A stretch of 64,000 bases of DNA from Aphanothece hegewaldii CCALA 016 (GTDB lineage: Bacteria > Cyanobacteriota > Cyanobacteriia > Cyanobacteriales > Microcystaceae), in the NCBI RefSeq assembly GCF_003007785.1, contig NZ_PXOH01000023.1, positions 1 to 64,000 of the forward strand, in the 5' to 3' direction. The stretch's first letter is position 1. Each line of letters begins with the position of its first letter. Below the pieces are notes generated by a model, which searched no databases, had not been told where the DNA came from, and saw only the letters and a program-made list of their open reading frames with translations. The position numbers and the translations under genes were made by a program. Shown here piece after piece: positions 36,701-43,053 of the stretch.

Positions 36701-37126
36701 AAACTACCCGCTTATATGATACCGAGTGCCTTAGTTGAATTAGACACATTACCCCTAACCCCGAATGGAAAAATCGATTATCGTGCCTTACCAGAACCCG
36801 ATAGAATACGATCGTCAGAGATCGAATACCTGGCACCTCGTACACCTTTTGAGGAGACACTAACACGAATTTTTATGCAGGTGTTAGGAATAGAACAAAT
36901 CAGCATTCACGATGATTTTTTTGATTTAGGGGGACATTCCTTATTAGCAACACAATTAATTGCTCAGTCCTTACAAGCTTTTCAGGTAGAATTATCAGTA
37001 ATCGATCTGTTTGAAGCTCCGACCGTTGCCCAGTTAGCCCAAAGAATCGAAAAACGACAGATTTTGACACAAATTCAGGGAGAAAGTTTAGAAAATGAAG
37101 AAGAACGCGAGGAAATAGAATTTTAA
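33716..37126 (+). CDS. Nonribosomal peptide synthetase module: docking-C-A-PCP
   Basis: A 1,136-residue NRPS. It starts with a TubC-type docking domain (residues ~9-62: LSSLYRLNVKLWLEDEQL ... LTPELSQQLQERKAEILDFF), then a condensation domain (~75-500) with intact catalytic HHIIADG near 215, an adenylation domain (~520-1020; LAYLIYTSGSTGIPKG, NAYGPTE, KTGDLAYYLPDG, NGKIDYRALPEP) and a carrier protein with DDFFDLGGHSLLAT (phosphopantetheine Ser near 1074). There is no thioesterase or reductase; the end is acidic (ENEEEREEIEF), like a docking tail. The adenylation pocket, aligned by hand, reads D-A-P-T-L-G-A-V-N-K, phenylalanine-like at several positions, so an aromatic substrate is plausible. 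First gene of the cluster. Its N-terminal docking domain implies an upstream partner that is not visible here. Confidence 0.93.
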   Translation: MTSVNSNLMKTIDEFLSSLYRLNVKLWLEDEQLCYSAPEDVLTPELSQQLQERKAEILDFFQQTQLAFGQSFQAIQPVSRLEPLPLSFAQARLWFLEQLQTGSAIYNIPTAYRVQGSLNLALLKQCFNEIVRRHETLRTNFTLVEGQPVQVISETFSLEFPIIDLVKLSLDEQEKEIQRLANQEAQKNFDLAHDLLIRVTLVKLNETEHVVLLTLHHIIADGWSMEILIKELAILYEAFSKKQPSPLPELTIQYADFAVWQRQWLQGNRLQTQLAYWKKQLQGTLSVLQLPTDYPRARVQSFRGEHQTFSLSETLTQKLKILSQRENTTLFTTLLAAFKVLLYRYTGQDDIIVGSPIANRHRKETEWLIGFFVNTLVLRSHLSGNLTFKGLLHQIRETILEAYDHQDVPFEKLVEELQPERDLSYSPLFQVKFRLENSAPDAIELPSLTLSPLQQTYSTAKLDLSLDLYHTPSGIVGAFEYNKDLFAPETIGRMIGHYCTLLESITQNPDAELWELSLLTSAEQEQILFEWNQTKTPYTQDLCFHQIFEQQVEKTPLNIALVFEEQQLTYDELNRRSNQLAHYLQKLGVKPEIKVGIYLERSIEMIVALLGIMKAGGAYVPLDPVYKSDRISLMLADAHTSVVITSQKLLTELPDYDKEIICLDRDWNQIASESEENPSRDATGHVCTTQNLAYLIYTSGSTGIPKGVLISHEGLVNLTEDKIRVCDVHRDSCVLQFFSFSFDASIPEIIMALGSGGKLCLAKVEILPGPNLLKLIREQAVTHITITPSALAILPVEELPSLKMVLVGGEAPSPELINNWSKERIFINAYGPTEVTVNASMVQCGNGHSILPTIRPSANKQLYILDPYLQPVPVGVLGELYIAGVGLARGYHNQSEKTALAFVPNPFGEGRMYKTGDLAYYLPDGRIKLCSRIDNQVKIRGFRIELGEIEALLNQHPQVQTSIVTVREDSRLIGYYVIEAESNITANELRGFLRDKLPAYMIPSALVELDTLPLTPNGKIDYRALPEPDRIRSSEIEYLAPRTPFEETLTRIFMQVLGIEQISIHDDFFDLGGHSLLATQLIAQSLQAFQVELSVIDLFEAPTVAQLAQRIEKRQILTQIQGESLENEEEREEIEF

Positions 37127-37212
37127 GCTTATTTTTTGTCATCGATCAGACGAATGACATCATTGTTATAATGTTTAGACTAGCGCGATCTTTGAGGGTA
37201 TAGGAGTCGTGT

Positions 37213-37443
37213 ATGTTACCACAAGAACTGAAAGAGCAAGTCTTCAAGCTGTCAACTAGCGATCGCCTTGCGCTGGTTACTGCTATTATTGAGTCATTGC
37301 AAGATACGCCAGTTTCTAGGTCTGACCGCGAGGGCGCAATTCGACGGATGCGAGGACTGTTAAAAACCGACCAACCTGCACCGACAGATGAAGAAGTAGT
37401 GACGATGTTGGAAGAACGACGGATAGAGAAGTATCTTCAGTGA
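37213..37443 (+). CDS. Antitoxin-like protein (orphan)
   Basis: A 76-residue soluble protein starting MLPQELKEQVFKLSTSDRLALV, with a helical N-terminus followed by a basic stretch (SRSDREGAIRRMRGLLKTDQ) and an end (PTDEEVVTMLEERRIEKYL) typical of cyanobacterial antitoxins found with PIN-domain toxins. Its stop overlaps a GTG that opens a PIN-like frame, which is cut off after 21 residues. The antitoxin appears intact without its toxin. A HIP1-like GCGATCGCC lies inside the gene. Confidence 0.7.
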   Translation: MLPQELKEQVFKLSTSDRLALVTAIIESLQDTPVSRSDREGAIRRMRGLLKTDQPAPTDEEVVTMLEERRIEKYLQ

Positions 37444-37505
37444 GAGTTTTAATTGATACCAACATTGTTCTAGATTTTTTGTTACAGCGAGAACCATTAC
37501 CGTAG
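37440..37505 (+). pseudogene. Stump of a VapC-like PIN toxin
   Basis: From GTG at 37440, overlapping the antitoxin stop, the frame reads VRVLIDTNIVLDFLLQREPL and then hits TAG. (V)LIDTNIVLD is the first strand of PIN-domain RNases, with the first catalytic aspartate. Nothing further of the domain is present, so the toxin gene has been deleted. Confidence 0.75.
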
Positions 37506-37580
37506 CCCAATAGCCCTAGTGAACGTCTGAATATCGAGGTCAGTGTGTTGAAAATTTACTAAAATTGAAATATTTAAGTA

Positions 37581-38405
37581 ATGATTACAAAGCTTACGCA
37601 TCAACAAGAAGAGTTAATGGTATCGTATCAACAGGCATGGAAGGCGGTTTATTTATCAACGGCACCCATTGAGCGCAATCGAGTATTAGATGTACTTGAG
37701 GATGTATTTAAAGCCTATCCTGAAAGCCCTACAATGCCCGAAGTTATTTTTTTTAATAGCCCCTATGCTGCGTTTAATGCTGAATTGAGAAGAGTGACGA
37801 CAGGTAACTTTAATGATGCGAGTAGTGATAGGATTATCAATGAGGTTACGAACTTGATGACTCTCCAAGGTGAAGGACAGGCTAGGACTGATCTATGGTT
37901 CGATTTATCTATGGATTTACATTCGTGGATGAATTCTCAAATGAGTTTAGAGGTTTGGGAAGTTTTAGAGGCAAACCTTGTGGATGAAGTGGGTAGTAGA
38001 ATTTATAAGCAGGTGTGGGATTTGTTGTGGAATTGGCTTCGTGATAGACTTCAAGATGAGTTGAAAGATACTCCTAAAGCTTGTCTTCGTTTCTGCGATA
38101 ATTTTATTAATTCTGACTCAGAATGGGCTAATTATGCAGGTTTATACGACTTTTGTATTCATGAGCTAGGTTATCGATGTGACGAAGAGCAATGGAACCT
38201 TTATAAGGCTATGTGTAGTGAGTGTAATTACTGGTTCCTCCCCAGTCCTGAATATTATATAGTTTGCGATCGCCCAATAAAAATGTTGTTTAATGAGCAA
38301 GGACAACTTCATTCAGATGAAGAACCAGCGATCCAATTTATTGATGGTTTTGGTTTATCTGCTAGACATGGTGAAATTTCTTCAATTTGTTATCCTAGCT
38401 TATGA
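37581..38405 (+). CDS. DUF6745-like protein
   Basis: A 274-residue soluble protein of unknown function. The N-terminus (LTHQQEELMVSYQQAWKAVYLS, then FNSPYAA) and the end (PIKMLFNEQGQLHSDEEPAIQFIDGFGLS) resemble cyanobacterial proteins with DUF6745, in which the last part reads as an H-x-x-x-G-PAI-x-Y-x-D-G repeat. Cyanobacterial genomes often carry many copies as part of large, variable families. It sits in the 2-kb insert between the NRPS and the CmlA-reductase gene and has no evident link to the pathway. Confidence 0.55.
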   Translation: MITKLTHQQEELMVSYQQAWKAVYLSTAPIERNRVLDVLEDVFKAYPESPTMPEVIFFNSPYAAFNAELRRVTTGNFNDASSDRIINEVTNLMTLQGEGQARTDLWFDLSMDLHSWMNSQMSLEVWEVLEANLVDEVGSRIYKQVWDLLWNWLRDRLQDELKDTPKACLRFCDNFINSDSEWANYAGLYDFCIHELGYRCDEEQWNLYKAMCSECNYWFLPSPEYYIVCDRPIKMLFNEQGQLHSDEEPAIQFIDGFGLSARHGEISSICYPSL

Positions 38406-38488
38406 ACATATTGGAATATTGAAAAGATTTAGAGGCTCGGAATATCAGGTTAAAATTAAGATTGAAAAGCCAGAACGAGGACAATCCG

Positions 38489-38761
38489 ATGACAGTGCGA
38501 CAACCCCGATATAGTAAAGAAGAATTTGCCCGACGTGGTGACGAAATCTACGAAAATCAGGTGCGCTTTCAAGTTGAAGAGGGTAATTATGGTAAGATTG
38601 TAGCGATCGACATTGAAACTGGAGACTTTGAAGTTGCTGATCATCTGCTTGTGGCATCAAAACTGCTCTCAGCGCGATCGCCAGATGCTCAGACTTGGTT
38701 TGTTCGCATTGGACATCCAGCAGTCGATCACTTTGGCGCACGGAGCTTGAAAACGAAGTAA
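38489..38761 (+). CDS. Small protein paired with retropepsin-like gene
   Basis: A 90-residue protein (MTVRQPRYSKEEFARRGDEI ... GKIVAIDIETGDFEVADHLLVASKLL) of a kind common in cyanobacteria, seen next to a clan AA aspartic protease gene. A GAGGAC ribosome site precedes the ATG at 38489. Its stop overlaps the next gene's start in TAATG. The pair looks like a two-gene toxin/antitoxin-like or mobile cassette, but its function is unproven. Confidence 0.65.
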   Translation: MTVRQPRYSKEEFARRGDEIYENQVRFQVEEGNYGKIVAIDIETGDFEVADHLLVASKLLSARSPDAQTWFVRIGHPAVDHFGARSLKTK

Positions 38762-39138
38762 TGATGCAAGGGCGTGTCAATCAGAGTTGTGAAGCGACAT
38801 TATTAATCGCTGTTAGAAATAATACGATAACGCTTCCTGTAGATGCTGTAATTGATACAGGGTTTTCGGGGTTTTTAACCTTGCCGTCTGATATGATCTC
38901 AACATTGGGACTTATTTGGCAAGGACGTGATGTTGGGACATTGGGCAATGGGACTTTCTGCATTTTTGAGGTTTACATGGGGTTTGTGATTTGGGATGGG
39001 CAATATCGGGAGATTTACATTAATGAGTCGGAGACAGTCCCTCTAATTGGAATGCAGCTATTGCGAGGCTATGATTTGCGGATTCAGGCAATAGAAGGCG
39101 GTATCGTCACAATTGAGGCATTGGGGTATAGGAACTAA
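38761..39138 (+). CDS. Retropepsin-like (clan AA) aspartic protease
   Basis: A 125-residue protein with the aspartic-protease motif VIDTGFSGFLTLP (catalytic Asp in DTG) and a later IGMQLLRGYDLRIQAIEGG segment. One lobe only, as in retropepsins that work as dimers. Start at 38761 overlaps the stop of the upstream 90-residue gene, so they are translationally coupled. Widespread in cyanobacteria next to that partner; biological role unknown. Confidence 0.75.
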   Translation: MMQGRVNQSCEATLLIAVRNNTITLPVDAVIDTGFSGFLTLPSDMISTLGLIWQGRDVGTLGNGTFCIFEVYMGFVIWDGQYREIYINESETVPLIGMQLLRGYDLRIQAIEGGIVTIEALGYRN

Positions 39139-39178
39139 CGTTGTTAAACTATTAACCATGCTCTTATAGTATCCGCTT

Positions 39179-42163
39179 ATGTCTGATCAGGTTTATCTTA
39201 AATCTAATGTAATTGTAGAACCATTATGGAATCAGTGGTATGCTTGGCCGCATCTCATTTCACCCGCAACAGCAGCGATGTATGTGGCTCATTCTCATCT
39301 TAAAATCTTAGAATCCTTTATTGCTGCACCACAGGTACACGTTTCAACTTTAAAAAATCCTGCGATGCTCGGCGGCCCTTTTATTAATTATGATGAGAGT
39401 AAAGTTGACGAAATTAAGCTTTTATTAGACAAAACTAAGCAAGAACAAGCAGATTTAATTACTTTAGCTCAAGCGATACAAGAAATCAACCAATTACTAA
39501 CTCAAGAAGCATCAGGCTATTCTCTTGAACCATTTTATACAAAAGTTCCAGAACCTTTAAAAGGATATGTTGAATTAGTTTATGATCTAAATCATTATCC
39601 CTCGTTCCGTCTCATCGAAGGACTTTTCTATCAAAGCTTGTACTATAAAACAAATCTACAAAGTATCGCTTTATCACTTGGGGATGGGGATACTCGTTCT
39701 TTTGTACTGAGTACACCTCGACTGCCAAACGTGCAGAATTTGCACATTTGCCGACCATTCTGCGATCGTCGTTTCGATCAATTGTTTAGAATGAGAGAAC
39801 ACGCGGGCAGTTTTGCAGAAATTGAACAAGTTTTAGAAATTCAAGATAAATCCTTATTTGCCTCATTTTTTACCGATATTCCGCCTCACAGAGAAGCAAA
39901 ATATCATGGAGATGAAATCAGAATTCGTTACTTTGGTCATGCCTGTATTTTAGTTGAAACCCAATCCGTTAGCATTCTGTGTGATCCTTTAATTGGTTAC
40001 GAACATCCAGAAGGTATGGCACGTTATAGCTATGCAAATTTACCTGAGACGATCGATTATGCCCTAATCACCCACAATCATCAAGATCATGTGATGTTAG
40101 AAACCTTACTGCAATTGCGCTATAAAATTAAACAGGTCATTGTTCCTAAAAGTAATAAAGGTTCTCTGATTGACCCATCTCTTAAACTTATTTTGCAACA
40201 AATCGGGTTTTCTGATGTCAGGGAAATTGATGAACTCGAATCGATTACAATTCCAGAAGGACAGATTATCGGTTTACCGTTTTTGGGAGAACACGGAGAC
40301 TTGAATATCGGGGCCAAAACCGCCTATTTAATTCAATTACAAGAAAAATCGATTGTCTGTGCTGCTGATTCTAATAATATTGAACCAAAACTATACGATC
40401 GCTTACATCAACTTTTTGGCAATATAGATGTACTATTCATTGGTATGGAATGTGAGGGCGCACCCTATACCTGGGCCTATAGCGCATTATTACCCGAAAC
40501 CGTTCCCCGAAAAATGGCGCAAACAAGGCGACTCGATGGTTCAAATGCCGAAAAAGCAATCCAACTGGTACAACAATTACAGCCAAAACAGGTGTATGTT
40601 TATGCTATGGGACAAGAACCCTGGTTATCTTTTATCACTTCGATTCAATATACGGCTGATTCTAAAGCGATCGTTGAATCTAATCAATTGGTAGAGTATT
40701 GTAGAAGTCAAAATATAATCAGTGAAAGACTTTTCGGACAAAAAGAAATTATCTTAAACCAAGTCATGTCAAATCTAGAATTTAAGATACCGATGACTCA
40801 ATTTTTATCCGAACTGGGTCAACTCGACATTAAACTATGGGTAGAAGGCGATAAACTGCGCTGTAATGCTCCCAAAAATCGACTAACTCCTGCACTCAAA
40901 GCCCAAATTCAAGAACGAAAAGCCGAAATCATTCAATTTTTAGAATATCAAACGAATCACTCACGCAATCGAGAAAATTTGAAAGCCGATGCCAGCTTAG
41001 ACCCAAAAATTATACCCCCATCCTCTTCTAAATCTTCCACTCCTCCCATAAATATACTGCTAACAGGCGCGACAGGCTTTCTAGGGGCTTTTTTACTCTC
41101 CGAACTCCTGAAACAAACCTCAGCAAGCATTTATTGTTTAGTTCGTGCCGAAAGCCTCGAATCAGGATGGCAAAAAATCCAAAATAGTCTAGAATCATAC
41201 CTAATCTGGAATAATTCCCTAAAACATCGCATCATTCCCCTCATTGGGGATTTATCCAAACCGCTTTTAGGATTATCTCAAAAAGACTTTGAGGAACTCT
41301 CAGAAAAAATCGATCTCATTTATCATAATGGTGCGTGGGTACATCATACTACGCCCTATTCTTTGCTCAAAGCAACCAACGTCTTAGGGACTCAAGAAAT
41401 ATTACGCTTTGCTTGTCAAACTCATCTCAAACCCGTTCACTTTATTTCTACCGTCAGTGTTTTTCCCGCAGATGCTAGTAAAAACCTCATTACAGAAAGC
41501 GATAACATTGAAGAAACTCAGATCCCTTATGGCGGTTATGCAAAAAGTAAATGGGTAGCCGAACAATTAATCAGACAAGCGAAAAACCGAGGCATTCCCG
41601 TTAGTATCTATCGACTTGGCCCCATTTCAGGAGATAGCCAAACAGGGGTATTTAATGAAAATGACTTTCTTTATCGTCTCATGATGGGTTATGTTCAGTT
41701 ATGTAGCGCACCAGAAGGCGAAAGAATGCTGGATATACTTCCTGTCGATTATGCTAGTAAAGCGATCGTTTATTTATCCCAATCTAATCTTAATCAAACT
41801 TTTCATCTGATCCACCCTTATCCTGTCTCTTCTAATGTCTTGTTTGAAGAACTTCGAGACTGGGGTTATACAATCGAACGAATCCCCTACACTCGATGGT
41901 ATGCTAAATTACTAGAAATCGCCCAAGACAAGCCAGAACACGCTCTTTATCCGTTAGTTTCTCTTTTTTCTCCTGAAACTGTAGCAGAAACCACTAAACC
42001 ATCACTGACGCTTAAATTTGATTGTCAGAATACTGAAAAAGGTTTAATCAATAGTGCCATTACTTGTCCTCCTATTGAACGATCCTTATTCAAGACTTAT
42101 CTATCCTATCTGATTCGGAGTGGATTATTAGACGCTCCATCACCTCTATTATCACATCCCTAA
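39179..42163 (+). CDS. Fused CmlA-type diiron beta-hydroxylase, docking domain and thioester reductase
   Basis: A 994-residue protein with three parts. Residues ~1-520 match CmlA-type beta-hydroxylases of chloramphenicol synthesis: an N-terminal domain (IVEPLWNQWYAWPHLISPA, APQVH, NPAMLGGPF) and a metallo-beta-lactamase-fold diiron domain with HNHQDH (H299, H301, D303, H304), E371 in GEHGDL and D397 in AADSN. Residues ~530-590 are a TubC-type docking domain much like the one at the start of the NRPS (LTPALKAQIQERKAEIIQFL). Residues ~625-990 are a Lys2/TE-type thioester reductase with NADPH motif LLTGATGFLGAF and YxxxK in YGGYAKSKW. The protein can hydroxylate the beta-carbon of a carrier-bound amino acid and then release it as an aldehyde. 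The docking domain in the middle marks a gene fusion. Confidence 0.88.
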   Translation: MSDQVYLKSNVIVEPLWNQWYAWPHLISPATAAMYVAHSHLKILESFIAAPQVHVSTLKNPAMLGGPFINYDESKVDEIKLLLDKTKQEQADLITLAQAIQEINQLLTQEASGYSLEPFYTKVPEPLKGYVELVYDLNHYPSFRLIEGLFYQSLYYKTNLQSIALSLGDGDTRSFVLSTPRLPNVQNLHICRPFCDRRFDQLFRMREHAGSFAEIEQVLEIQDKSLFASFFTDIPPHREAKYHGDEIRIRYFGHACILVETQSVSILCDPLIGYEHPEGMARYSYANLPETIDYALITHNHQDHVMLETLLQLRYKIKQVIVPKSNKGSLIDPSLKLILQQIGFSDVREIDELESITIPEGQIIGLPFLGEHGDLNIGAKTAYLIQLQEKSIVCAADSNNIEPKLYDRLHQLFGNIDVLFIGMECEGAPYTWAYSALLPETVPRKMAQTRRLDGSNAEKAIQLVQQLQPKQVYVYAMGQEPWLSFITSIQYTADSKAIVESNQLVEYCRSQNIISERLFGQKEIILNQVMSNLEFKIPMTQFLSELGQLDIKLWVEGDKLRCNAPKNRLTPALKAQIQERKAEIIQFLEYQTNHSRNRENLKADASLDPKIIPPSSSKSSTPPINILLTGATGFLGAFLLSELLKQTSASIYCLVRAESLESGWQKIQNSLESYLIWNNSLKHRIIPLIGDLSKPLLGLSQKDFEELSEKIDLIYHNGAWVHHTTPYSLLKATNVLGTQEILRFACQTHLKPVHFISTVSVFPADASKNLITESDNIEETQIPYGGYAKSKWVAEQLIRQAKNRGIPVSIYRLGPISGDSQTGVFNENDFLYRLMMGYVQLCSAPEGERMLDILPVDYASKAIVYLSQSNLNQTFHLIHPYPVSSNVLFEELRDWGYTIERIPYTRWYAKLLEIAQDKPEHALYPLVSLFSPETVAETTKPSLTLKFDCQNTEKGLINSAITCPPIERSLFKTYLSYLIRSGLLDAPSPLLSHP

Positions 42164-42166
42164 ATC

Positions 42167-43048
42167 ATGCTAGAAACCAATCGCTATCAAGAATATGATA
42201 CCTGGGCTTGGTTATATAACCAAACTATGGGGCCAGAATATAGTCAACAACAACTAAAACCTCTCGAAATCTTACTTTTACCCAAACTTCCCCAAAGCGC
42301 GAAAATTCTCGATCTTTGTTGTGGAACAGGGAATTTAACCCAACTGCTCATCTGCGAAGGATATCACGTTACTGGACTAGATGGTTCAGAAGCAATGTTA
42401 GCCTATGCGTCTGTCAATGCGCCCCAAGCTGAATTTATACTGGGTGATGCTCGTACATTTGAACTATCTAATCACTTTGATGCAGTGATTTCTACCAGTG
42501 CATCCCTCAATCATTTGATGAGTATAGAAGATCTTAAACAGGTTTTTGGTCAAGTTTACACCGCTTTAAAAGAAAATGGACTATTTTTATTCGACTTAAA
42601 TCACCCGACGCAGATGGCGAAATGGTGGAGAGGAAGTATCGCAGAAGGAGAAATTGAATCAAATTATGCTTGGGCGATCGTTTCTAATTATCATCAACAA
42701 GACAACACAGGATATTTTAAGGTAATTCTGTTCCGTAAGAGCAACAATCATCGGACTGTTTTTGGCTATTTTAGAGGATTACTGTATAAATTATTAAGCC
42801 TGAGAATTTTGACCCGATTTCGCCTTAAATTATTAGCTAGGTTTTCACAATGGGAAAAAAACTGGCCGTCTACAGAAATGACTTATCACATTAAAGGCTA
42901 TTCATGTTCTGAAATTCAATCAACATTAGAAGCAGTCGGATTTACAGACGTTGAGATCCGCACCTTAGAAGGTAGTTCCCATGTTGATGATAATCATTCA
43001 GCCTATTTTATCTGTCGTAAACCCGATCGCTCTAAAACTTCTCATTAA
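42167..43048 (+). CDS. Class I SAM-dependent methyltransferase
   Basis: A 293-residue methyltransferase. The SAM motif is ILDLCCGTGNLTQLLICEGY (residues ~45-65), followed by GLDGSEAMLAYAS and a later FDAVISTSASLNHL. Substrate (O, N or C) cannot be told; neighbours make a tyrosine-derived phenol, amine or carrier-bound intermediate likely. The start is 3 bp after the reductase stop and the stop is 5 bp before the aminotransferase, so it is a firm part of the operon. The last ~80 residues, rich in aromatic and basic residues, are variable in this family. Confidence 0.85.
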   Translation: MLETNRYQEYDTWAWLYNQTMGPEYSQQQLKPLEILLLPKLPQSAKILDLCCGTGNLTQLLICEGYHVTGLDGSEAMLAYASVNAPQAEFILGDARTFELSNHFDAVISTSASLNHLMSIEDLKQVFGQVYTALKENGLFLFDLNHPTQMAKWWRGSIAEGEIESNYAWAIVSNYHQQDNTGYFKVILFRKSNNHRTVFGYFRGLLYKLLSLRILTRFRLKLLARFSQWEKNWPSTEMTYHIKGYSCSEIQSTLEAVGFTDVEIRTLEGSSHVDDNHSAYFICRKPDRSKTSH

Positions 43049-43053
43049 TCATT

